Source: Candidatus Paceibacter sp. (GTDB taxonomy: Bacteria > Patescibacteriota > Minisyncoccia > UBA6257 > GWB1-50-10). Taken from it: a stretch of DNA of 6,794 nucleotides. The translations under genes were made by a program, and so were the position numbers. Position 1 is the stretch's first letter; every line of letters begins with the position of its first letter. The stretch spans positions 1 through 6,794 of the forward strand of contig DYGP01000035.1 of the NCBI GenBank assembly GCA_020724685.1, given 5' to 3'. Positions 1 through 6,192 of this stretch are shown piece after piece. The notes under the pieces are model-generated. The model searched no databases and had not been told where the DNA came from. It saw only the letters and a program-made list of their open reading frames with translations.

Positions 1-338
1 TTTATCTGCACCACATCGCCTTTTTTCACCACAAGTTGCGGAGGGATGAATCCCATGCTCCGGATCTCAATCTCGTACCCCCCGAGTTTCGCGGTCGATC
101 CGGGCGCCGCGGGAGCTTCCACGACGGGAGTCGTCTCAATGATGTTCTCGGGCACGGACGGAACAAAATCAACCTCTTCGGACGGAAGAGGCGCCTCCGT
201 CACGGGAGTCTCCGAAAGCTCGCTTTCGAGATTGCCGATAAGCCGCTCGCGGTCCTTTTTTGTTATCGCCCCGAAGACGATAAGCAACACGACGAATATT
301 CCGAGAACAACGAGTATGCCGACCTCCCTTTTTGTCAT
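1..338 (-). CDS. Membrane-anchored cupredoxin-like protein, C-terminus outside the window
   Basis: The gene starts at ATG 338-336 and stays open to the left edge, giving 112 codons. Residues 1-6 include K3 and R4. Residues 7-25 are a hydrophobic helix (GILVVLGIFVVLLIVFGA), so the protein is an N-terminal membrane anchor or an uncleaved signal. Residues 29-85 form a Pro/Glu/Val-rich linker. From about residue 86 the sequence reads YEIEIRSMGFIPPQLVVKKG and then DVVQI, which matches the first strands of a cupredoxin fold (the F-x-P-x-x-[IL]-x-V-x-x-G-[DE]-x-V pattern of plastocyanin/EfeO-type domains). The copper-ligand loop (His, Cys, His, Met) would lie beyond the window, so metal binding cannot be judged. 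An extracytoplasmic electron-transfer or copper-binding role is inferred from the family. No Shine-Dalgarno sequence precedes the ATG, and a TATAAT lies only 6 nt upstream, which suggests a leaderless mRNA. The fold call is fairly secure and the function is not. Confidence 0.8.
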   Translation of the reverse strand, partial: MTKREVGILVVLGIFVVLLIVFGAITKKDRERLIGNLESELSETPVTEAPLPSEEVDFVPSVPENIIETTPVVEAPAAPGSTAKLGGYEIEIRSMGFIPPQLVVKKGDVVQI

Positions 339-344
339 GTATTG

Positions 345-350
345 ATTATA
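345..350 (-). promoter_or_regulatory. -10 box (TATAAT) of the cupredoxin-like gene
   Basis: A perfect TATAAT on the minus strand ends 6 nt before the ATG at 338, and it is preceded by TG (TGTATAAT). The usual -10 to start-site distance would put transcription initiation at or next to the A of the ATG, so the transcript would be leaderless. No convincing -35 hexamer is seen 16-18 bp upstream (that stretch reads CCGGAG). Confidence 0.5.
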
Positions 351-464
351 CACTATTTTATTTCTCCCTCCGGAGACGCTTTCCCCGCTTCCCGCAGCAC
401 CACCAATCCGCGTTTCTTTTTCGCACCTACCCCCAAAATCTTTTATTGTCTCCCCTCAAATCCC

Positions 465-506
465 AACATAACAATCTCTACCCGATCGGGTGCAGATTGT
501 TATTTT
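465..506. repeat. 42-bp imperfect palindrome, copy 1 (downstream of the operon)
   Basis: Two 19-nt arms flank a central GATC, with 16 of 19 arm positions pairing. It matches the perfect copy at 6061-6102 at 39 of 42 positions; the differences are at 478, 479 and 504. It begins 14 nt after the stop codon of the 1619-aa gene, so the operon mRNA would carry a hairpin here. On the minus strand no uridine run follows (GTTATGTTGGG), so it is not a classical intrinsic terminator, though it could protect or end the mRNA 3' end. It is best described as a dispersed palindromic (REP-like) repeat. Confidence 0.85.
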
Positions 507-520
507 GGTATTGCACTAAG

Positions 521-3500
521 TTATTCCCTCGTTCCTATTTTCATATACCAGTCTGCCGCTGAATTCGGTGTAAAATCGCAAACAACTTCTCCGCCGCATG
601 CGGCGTTCCTTCCGCGATAGTGCCCGCTTCCGGCAATCCCCTCCGCATACGCACTCCCTCCGGACATCACGGCATTTTTCCATTCATTCCGCATATGTCC
701 CCTTATGTCGGAATATTCCGCCGCGTCGAGCACGAGCCAATACATATTTCCCGAAACGACGTTCACCGGAGACGCGAACAAAAACGTCTTTTCTTCGTCG
801 GGGGATGGATTGATGAGATTGCCGAGCGTCGTTTCCGCGAGAACGTTTGAAAAATCAGGCGTTGTCGTCCCCGCGCTTCCGAGAACGGAGAGGCGGAGCG
901 TCGCCACGTCGCTTGCCGTTTCCTGCTTCAGTCTCACCACCACCGAATCGAAGGAAAAACTCTCCGAAGGCGAGAGGCTCTGGAAACTCGCGGTGTCGGC
1001 TTCGTTCGCGGTGAACTGCGTCGTTCCGAGAGGCGCGCCCCATCCGTCCGCGGCCGTTTGCGAAACGGGAAACTGCGTCGACGGATATTCCCACGTTGTC
1101 GTCGCAACACCGGAAAGATTCCCGAAATCGTCGCGCGCACGGACGCCAATGAGATATGCGTCTCCGGGCGCGACTGCTTTTATATATTCATCCGTGGTCG
1201 TGGTCGCGTTCCACAACGCTTCATCAAGCGCGCTTGTCGCGTTCGGAGAAAAATTGATTTCATAAACGAGTTCCGAATCTATGGAATCGCTGTCCGAAGC
1301 GGACGGAAGGGAGAGTGTTATCTTGGACTCGCTCCCGTTAAACTCGATCCCTATGTCTCCCGACAATTCGGGAACGCGCTGAAGCGGTTTTTCCGCTTGC
1401 GCGAACCACTTCGCCTTGTCGGTCGCGACAAGCTCAAAATGTCCGGAGCCGTTTCTGTCGTAGTACGCGACCGAAATATAATCGCCGGCGCCGATTTCAT
1501 CCGTGTATATGATGGCGTGAAAATCTTCAAGGCGACTCCAATCAAATGCGCGGGGATAGAGATCCCCGCCCTGGGAACTGCACCACCCGCTTCCCAAAGG
1601 AAGGATAAAAAGATCCTCATCCGTTCCGAGAACTCCGGCCGCGCACGACTCGAAAAGAACAGGGAGAACACCGTCGCCATCCGGGATCGCATATCCGTCG
1701 GAAGAAGAAAGTATCTTGTTGTTTTCATTCGGAGATCTGTTTTTGTAAAACACGACAGCTTGCCATCCGGAACCTCCCTTGTTTTCCGGAACGAACGGAA
1801 ATTCGTCCCAATACATATCCAGAAGATATGTCCCGTTTTCCGTCCGCGGATCGGGATATGCGTACAGACCGTCAAAGAAACCAGGAACCGAAACGGTAAA
1901 TTCCGTTTTTTCGGAGCGGTATCCTTCCGCGTCTTCCGCATATATTTCAAAAGAATACGTCCGTCCAACCTCGGTTATGGCGACGCTCGACGTCGTTGAG
2001 GTCGTCCAGACAAATTCGACGGTTCCGGCACTCATATCGAACATCCGATACGCAACCTCTCCGACCTCGTCGGTCGAGGTCGATCCGGTCCACGAGAAAA
2101 CAATCTCCATGGAATCCTTTATAAACGTCCCGACCGAGGGTTCTCCGGAAACGGCAACCGGAGCGGAAAGTCTTCCGCGCGGTTCCTTAAGATTCAATGA
2201 GTTCTGCGGATTTGGAATTTCCCTTTCTTCAAAATCGCCGTCGCTCCCGCGATCGCACGTGTGCCCGGAATATTCGTGGTTTCCCCGCGCAGACGTGCAT
2301 GTGTTCTGAACGACTGTTTTCCGTTCAACGCTTCTTCCTTCTTGCTGTATGGACTGGCCCGTATATCGCATCCGGTCGATTTCGGTTCCCGCCGAATCAA
2401 ACAGCGCTACCGAAATCCATTCGGATCCGTTGGGAAGATTTTTCGACCGCACCGCATCCGCCTCGATTCCCCCGAAATTTGCCGGATCATATCCGTTTAC
2501 GCCGACAAGGAAAAATTTCTTCGTTTCGATGCCGAGATTGTCCTCCGGCATCGATCCGAATGTCGCGATAGGGATACTCGTCGTGGAGTTTCCGATAAAA
2601 TACGCGAGAGACCACGCAGTGAGATCGACATCGACACCCAAAGGATTGTAAAACTCAACGAACTCTTTTCCTTCATCGCTTCCCTCCGCATCGAACAATA
2701 TTTCACTGATCACGACATGCGTCGCCGGCGAAGTCACCGATGAGGATGATGCGACGAAAATCGTTCGGGATGACGACGCAATCGCTCCCTCGTCGTCCGT
2801 CGCGGTAAGTATCGCGGAATAAAATCCTTCATCCCCATACATATGCGTCACCACGCTCGACGTTCCGGACGTTGCCATTCCGTCGCCGAATTCCCAATAA
2901 AGGTTCACTATCGTGCCGTCCGGATCGGAGGATAACGATTCGAAATATACAAAATCACTCGCAACGGGCTCCGAGGGCGTCACCGAAAATACCGCCTCGG
3001 GAGGATAATTCAGGGGCACATTTTCGAGACCGGGCGTCGGAGGCGCCGCTTCCCATCCTCCGCTTATTTTTTGGAGTGAATTTCCGTCGCCGCGCGCACC
3101 GGTCGACGACGCATACAAAACCGAATCTATGACAAGCGTTCCGTTCCGGATCTCAACCGTCTCACCGTCATTCGAAAGAGAAAACGAACTGTCGAAAAGA
3201 TTTCCGGAAAACGAAGGGTTTTCCGAGAGAAACGTCTGCGCATCGTCCGCAATCACCGCAAAGTCACCCGGAGAGAGGGAAACGGAACCGCGTTCACGCG
3301 AAAGTCCGTGATTCGTTCCTCCTTCAGAAAACTTCCATTCTCCGACATCAACTGTTTTGGTATCTTCGTTTTTCAACTCAATCCATTCCCTTCCGTCGTC
3401 GGTCCCCGACGCATCGTAGAATATCTCGGTTATTTTCACCGAAGCATACTCCGCCGTCGGCGCGGACGAGCCTCCTCCCGAAACCGACGAGGCATATCTT

Positions 3501-5380
3501 TCGGAATTCTCTTTCTTCGGCGTTCCGCCGGAGACGCTTGATGTATGCCATCCGATCGCGTCGCGGTCCCGTTCCATGGTGCGCTTCTCTTTGTTGTTCC
3601 CGGCAGGCCACCATGGAGCCGCATACACTTCATCATGGAGCGTACATTCGCCGTCAAACAAACGGAGGCCTTCGGTCTTTTTCGTTCCGTCGTTGGAAAG
3701 ATTTCCTTTGTATATCACATCCGCGGCTTCCCCCGGGACAGAATCATCGTTTCCGCGTTCAAAAAGGAAGAATTCTCCGGGAAGGATCACGGCTGATTCG
3801 GAAAGTTTTATCTTTATCTCATTGTCGTAATCGAGGATCTGCCAACCGGAAAGCGAAATGTCGCGCTTCGAGATGTTTTTCAACTCGAACCACTCTTTCG
3901 TGTATCCGTCTTCCGTTCCCATCCATGCCACCTCGTTCAAAACAACGGTCCGCTCTTCCGTCCGCTTCCGATCATCAAACGCGCACAATAAAAATCCCGC
4001 GGGGGCGGGCGTTTTCTGCTCATCTTCAGACACAATCTCCTCTTCGATCTCGTCGGATTCTCCGGGGTCTTCTTCAAGAAAAACTTCTTCCTTATTTTGG
4101 TTCCCGTACTCTTCGTCGGAGAAATCATATTCGTCAAAATATTCCTCCTCGTCCCCGGCGGAGAGTTCTGTCTCGTCTTCCGATCCATCATCTTCTTCAT
4201 CGCCAACGTCCGGAGCCCGCGGAGGATTCTGCGCAATCGAGTCCGGTCCTCCGGAAACATCAGATGTAAAAACGCTTCCCACAACCGAGCCTATCTCTTG
4301 CACGCCGAATTTCAGAGCGTCCATAAATTTTCCGAGAAAAGACTTTTTCTCTCCCCGATCAAAATTCGGATCACTTTTCGCCTTCTCAGCTTCTTTGAAG
4401 AATAAGTCTATTACACCTGCGCCGTATTGTACCGCTTTTGTCGAAAGTAATGACCAATAAGACCCTCTTACTCTATCGTCCAGTTTTGTGTTTTGAGTAT
4501 TGTCTACAAGTAAATTCTTAAGAGATTTTTTGGTGATCAAAAGATAATCATTTCTATTAGTATCCTTTGATTTTAAATAAAATAACCCATTCTCTATTTC
4601 GAAATTTGATAAATCTGGTTCTGGCTTCGAATACCCCGTCTGTATTCCTATCGTATCCTCGCTGTAAAAATGATTGTTCGTATACGTCGCAAGTTCTTCA
4701 AAATATTCCTCGAGCGAACCCCTCAACTCCGGCATTTTTGATCCGAGACGCGTTTCCAGTTCCATGTCCGGATTCGAGAGAACGTATCCCCCCGCAAACG
4801 TCTCATACGGATCACCCTCCGGGTGCACATCGTTCCTTGCGTGTGCGGGAACGCTTGCGTCCTGAACGAGATGGATGACGTGCCCGAGCGTGAAAAACGC
4901 CTTCTCCATGTCCCCGTTCGCGTAATGGCGAATCGCCTCCTGCCACGTGAAATCTGTCTTTGTCGTAATGTCGCTTATGCTCATCCGCTGGATCGCCGTG
5001 AGAATTGACGCGATCGCGGTCGGAATCTTATATGTCGGCTTGTTTTGGTTTTCCCGGTCTTCCGCCCAGAATTTTGACGCTTGCCAGTTTCCTATGGCTG
5101 CGGTCGGACTGATCGAAGGATCATACGAAAGCCCGCGTTTGTGCACGGGATCGTAGAAATGATTCATCCATCTCGGCGCATCGTCCTCTCTTCTCGATCC
5201 ATCGATGAAAAATGCGCGGAACTCCTCCGGGATTTTTCTCTCGAAACGGGAGTTGTAGAAATCAAACGTCTCGTCCGACAAAAAAGCATGCGTATCAATC
5301 TGATACGCATGCGTCCCCGCCGGAATGGTCACTGCCGCAACCGTGAAAATAAAAGCGATTATGTTCGCTTGCCTCAACAT
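521..5380 (-). CDS. Giant secreted zinc-dependent phospholipase C/P1-nuclease-like protein with LTD, PKD and Fn3-like repeats
   Basis: This is a 1619-aa exported protein. Residues 1-25 are a signal peptide, with likely cleavage at THA|YQ. Residues 26-335 resemble zinc-dependent phospholipase C: NHFYDP (71-78 region), then GDMEKAFFTLGHVIHLVQD and ASVPAH (156-180), then YETF. This parallels B. cereus PLC SHFYDP...DMKQAFFYLGLSLHYLGDVNQPMH. Candidate metal ligands are H31, D60, H74, H170, D174, H180 and E193. Residues 394-454 are acidic (33 Asp/Glu of 61). LTD1 is about 476-620 (LNEVAWMGT), LTD2 about 646-785, PKD 792-877 (YWEFGDG), and LTD3 about 887-1060. Fn3-like modules lie at 1072-1165 and 1333-1430. 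Residues 1166-1330 are unrecognised. Residues 1433-1619 are a C-terminal beta domain of the choice-of-anchor kind. No LPXTG motif or C-terminal membrane helix is seen. The ATG sits one base after the upstream stop, so translation is probably coupled. A surface or secreted hydrolase with an adhesive stalk is inferred. Substrate (phospholipid or nucleic acid) cannot be decided from the sequence. Confidence 0.9.
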   Translation of the reverse strand: MLRQANIIAFIFTVAAVTIPAGTHAYQIDTHAFLSDETFDFYNSRFERKIPEEFRAFFIDGSRREDDAPRWMNHFYDPVHKRGLSYDPSISPTAAIGNWQASKFWAEDRENQNKPTYKIPTAIASILTAIQRMSISDITTKTDFTWQEAIRHYANGDMEKAFFTLGHVIHLVQDASVPAHARNDVHPEGDPYETFAGGYVLSNPDMELETRLGSKMPELRGSLEEYFEELATYTNNHFYSEDTIGIQTGYSKPEPDLSNFEIENGLFYLKSKDTNRNDYLLITKKSLKNLLVDNTQNTKLDDRVRGSYWSLLSTKAVQYGAGVIDLFFKEAEKAKSDPNFDRGEKKSFLGKFMDALKFGVQEIGSVVGSVFTSDVSGGPDSIAQNPPRAPDVGDEEDDGSEDETELSAGDEEEYFDEYDFSDEEYGNQNKEEVFLEEDPGESDEIEEEIVSEDEQKTPAPAGFLLCAFDDRKRTEERTVVLNEVAWMGTEDGYTKEWFELKNISKRDISLSGWQILDYDNEIKIKLSESAVILPGEFFLFERGNDDSVPGEAADVIYKGNLSNDGTKKTEGLRLFDGECTLHDEVYAAPWWPAGNNKEKRTMERDRDAIGWHTSSVSGGTPKKENSERYASSVSGGGSSAPTAEYASVKITEIFYDASGTDDGREWIELKNEDTKTVDVGEWKFSEGGTNHGLSRERGSVSLSPGDFAVIADDAQTFLSENPSFSGNLFDSSFSLSNDGETVEIRNGTLVIDSVLYASSTGARGDGNSLQKISGGWEAAPPTPGLENVPLNYPPEAVFSVTPSEPVASDFVYFESLSSDPDGTIVNLYWEFGDGMATSGTSSVVTHMYGDEGFYSAILTATDDEGAIASSSRTIFVASSSSVTSPATHVVISEILFDAEGSDEGKEFVEFYNPLGVDVDLTAWSLAYFIGNSTTSIPIATFGSMPEDNLGIETKKFFLVGVNGYDPANFGGIEADAVRSKNLPNGSEWISVALFDSAGTEIDRMRYTGQSIQQEGRSVERKTVVQNTCTSARGNHEYSGHTCDRGSDGDFEEREIPNPQNSLNLKEPRGRLSAPVAVSGEPSVGTFIKDSMEIVFSWTGSTSTDEVGEVAYRMFDMSAGTVEFVWTTSTTSSVAITEVGRTYSFEIYAEDAEGYRSEKTEFTVSVPGFFDGLYAYPDPRTENGTYLLDMYWDEFPFVPENKGGSGWQAVVFYKNRSPNENNKILSSSDGYAIPDGDGVLPVLFESCAAGVLGTDEDLFILPLGSGWCSSQGGDLYPRAFDWSRLEDFHAIIYTDEIGAGDYISVAYYDRNGSGHFELVATDKAKWFAQAEKPLQRVPELSGDIGIEFNGSESKITLSLPSASDSDSIDSELVYEINFSPNATSALDEALWNATTTTDEYIKAVAPGDAYLIGVRARDDFGNLSGVATTTWEYPSTQFPVSQTAADGWGAPLGTTQFTANEADTASFQSLSPSESFSFDSVVVRLKQETASDVATLRLSVLGSAGTTTPDFSNVLAETTLGNLINPSPDEEKTFLFASPVNVVSGNMYWLVLDAAEYSDIRGHMRNEWKNAVMSGGSAYAEGIAGSGHYRGRNAACGGEVVCDFTPNSAADWYMKIGTRE
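4376..5305 (-). other. Zn-dependent PLC/P1-nuclease-like domain within the giant protein (residues 26-335)
   Basis: By-eye alignment with B. cereus PLC places D55 at D60 and H69 at H74, keeping the 14-residue spacing. H118/D122/H128 fall on H170/D174/H180 with identical spacing, H14 on H31, and E146 on E193. The closing helix AVQYGAGVIDLFFKE matches RVTAGYIQLWFDTYG. The ligand residue Trp1 appears to be Tyr26, if the signal peptide is cleaved after A25. Its spacing to H31 is five residues, as in P1 nuclease (W1-H6). The residue in line with H142 is G189, with H186 nearby as a possible substitute. The domain is about 310 residues, longer than the 245 of B. cereus PLC, and part of the excess (about 250-313) is AT-rich. 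Confidence 0.8.
4440..4620. other. AT-rich island inside the giant gene
   Basis: G+C is 28% over 4441-4620 (51 of 180), compared with 45% or more just outside and clearly higher in the rest of the gene. The island encodes residues about 254-313, the stretch between the metal-binding core and the closing helix of the PLC-like domain. The reading frame is intact. Asn, Lys and Ile codons dominate. It looks like a segment of different ancestry or one under different codon pressure. Confidence 0.75.
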
Positions 5381-5381
5381 C

Positions 5382-5984
5382 TCATATACTTTCTATTTTC
5401 CAAACTTGAGAAAAATTATTTCTTCTAAAGACCACGGAATATTCTATAATTCCATTACTATCTTTTATTCCAAACCATTTTGAATCATTTGACCCTTTAT
5501 TAATATCATCAAGAAATTCCATTTTTTTAAGAATATCTATTACTTCAGAAAGTTTTCCTTCTCTCTGTGCCTGCTCAAGCCCCTCCACGAGCGCTTCTTT
5601 GTTCGCGATACTCGCGCTCCCCCCATCCCACCACGCATATTTGCTCGCAAGCTCGATATCGTTTTTTTCAAGTGCGGCGATAAACATATCGAGCGTCTCC
5701 TGCGGAGTCTTTCCGCCGTATGTGTCCGCCGTCATCTTTTCCCTGAAATCCTCAAGTCCCTTTTTTGCGATCTCATAATTCCTCTGCGTCTCCCGCTCTC
5801 CGACGGCGCGGGGACTGAAAAACGCTTCATATGCGACAGCGACCGCAAAAAGCGCAATAAACACACCTGCGGTTATGAGGGCGAATTTGAGAACGCGAGA
5901 CCTGGATGGAGTTTCTTTCTGATGATCGGGAGATTCGCTAAAAAAAACACCTCCCTCTGGTTGTGTTGGAGGAACTTCGCTCAT
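5382..5984 (-). CDS. Single-pass membrane protein with an extracytoplasmic NTF2/DUF4878-like domain (hypothetical)
   Basis: This 200-aa protein is not recognised as a named family. Residues 1-30 are hydrophilic and probably cytoplasmic (Pro/Glu/Ser-rich, ending in SRSR). Residues 31-55 form one membrane helix (VLKFALITAGVFIALFAVAVAYEAF). Residues 56-200 would be outside the membrane. The pattern TPQETLDMFIAALEKNDIEL followed by ASKYA (93-117), with a closing strand FSQVWKIESI, resembles small NTF2-like/DUF4878-type ligand-pocket domains. That assignment is tentative. The ATG at 5984 is preceded by GGAGG with a 10-nt gap. The stop TGA is one base before the ATG of the giant secreted protein, so the two are co-transcribed and probably translationally coupled. 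A partner, chaperone or anchor role for the downstream hydrolase is inference. The last 60 codons are strikingly AT-rich compared with the first 140. Confidence 0.85.
   Translation of the reverse strand: MSEVPPTQPEGGVFFSESPDHQKETPSRSRVLKFALITAGVFIALFAVAVAYEAFFSPRAVGERETQRNYEIAKKGLEDFREKMTADTYGGKTPQETLDMFIAALEKNDIELASKYAWWDGGSASIANKEALVEGLEQAQREGKLSEVIDILKKMEFLDDINKGSNDSKWFGIKDSNGIIEYSVVFRRNNFSQVWKIESI
5401..5560. other. AT-rich island at the 3' end of the 200-aa gene
   Basis: G+C is 25% over 5401-5560 (40 of 160) and rises to 62% over 5581-5640, so the boundary near 5560 is sharp. The island covers codons from about residue 141 to the stop of the membrane protein and ends close to the junction with the giant gene. 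The frame is intact on both sides. Together with the island at 4440-4620 it makes the operon a compositional mosaic. Confidence 0.75.
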
Positions 5985-5994
5985 CTCACACTTG

Positions 5995-6005
5995 CCTCCA
6001 TTATA
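5995..6005 (-). promoter_or_regulatory. -10 box and Shine-Dalgarno of the two-gene operon
   Basis: On the minus strand TATAAT (6005-6000) runs directly into GGAGG (5999-5995), which is 10 nt before the ATG at 5984. A start site at normal distance from this -10 box would fall near 5993, inside or after the GGAGG, so the two signals compete. Either the mRNA has a leader of about 10 nt lacking the Shine-Dalgarno sequence, or transcription starts further upstream and GGAGG is used. No good -35 hexamer is seen 16-18 bp upstream. Confidence 0.45.
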
Positions 6006-6060
6006 TCAAACGGTTGTCGCCGTTACTCTGCCCAATCCTCTATACTCTGTGGATAACTCA

Positions 6061-6102
6061 AACATAACAATCTGCACCCGATCGGGTGCAGATTGTTATG
6101 TT
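6061..6102. repeat. 42-bp perfect palindrome, copy 2 (upstream of the operon)
   Basis: Arms of 19 nt (left arm AACATAACAATCTGCACCC) are exact reverse complements around a central GATC. The pairing stops at the outer ends (A at 6060, G at 6103). It would fold into a long hairpin in RNA or a cruciform in DNA. Its length is 14 codons with no stop, and being palindromic it reads NITICTRSGADCYV on either strand. It lies 76 nt before the operon's start codon. A 39/42 copy follows the operon at 465-506. No uridine run follows it on either strand. It is best described as a dispersed palindromic repeat of unknown function. Confidence 0.92.
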
Positions 6103-6108
6103 GCAGAG

Positions 6109-6192
6109 GTCGGTATAAAAATCGGTGCAGGCATCAGCGTGAACATTGGCGCAAATATTGACACAGGCACCGGTGCGGGCATCGGTATTTGT
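6109..6192. repeat. Degenerate 12-nt tandem array, about seven units, next to the palindrome
   Basis: The units start at 6109, 6121, 6133, 6145, 6157, 6169 and 6181. They follow the purine/pyrimidine pattern RYYRRYRYRRRY; the unit at 6121 is ATCGGTGCAGGC. Compared with that unit, the next four (6133-6180) differ at 17 positions in total and all 17 are transitions. The two end units are less regular and carry the only three transversions. The array is bounded by a 7-bp inverted repeat (AGAGGTC at 6105-6111, GACCTCT at 6196-6202) that overlaps the stop codon of the PaaX/Cas2-like gene. The palindrome arm contains GGTGCAGAT, which resembles the unit core GGTGCAGGC. Confidence 0.65.

Noticed and set aside
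465..506. Intrinsic terminator of the operon
   Set aside because: The hairpin is strong, but on the minus strand it is followed by GTTATGTTGGG rather than a uridine run. It is kept as a repeat that may still mark the transcript end.
1058..1999. Long plus-strand open frames opposite the giant gene (for example 1058-1999, 705-1265 and 3538-4269)
   Set aside because: They are Arg/Ser-rich antisense shadows of the GC-rich minus-strand gene, with no recognisable domain or ribosome binding site.
5382..5384. Recoded TGA (as in Gracilibacteria/Absconditabacteria)
   Set aside because: TGA ends the 200-aa frame exactly where the next ATG begins, and the large genes contain no internal TGA. The standard code fits.
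6048..6056. Perfect DnaA-box match (TTATCCACA on the minus strand)
   Set aside because: It is a single 9-mer with no second box and no AT-rich unwinding region or dnaA/dnaN nearby. One match in a window this size is not surprising, so no origin is called.
6061..6102. Integron attC site or transposon inverted repeat
   Set aside because: The ends do not fit the RYYYAAC/GTTRRRY core sites, and no integrase or transposase is in the window.
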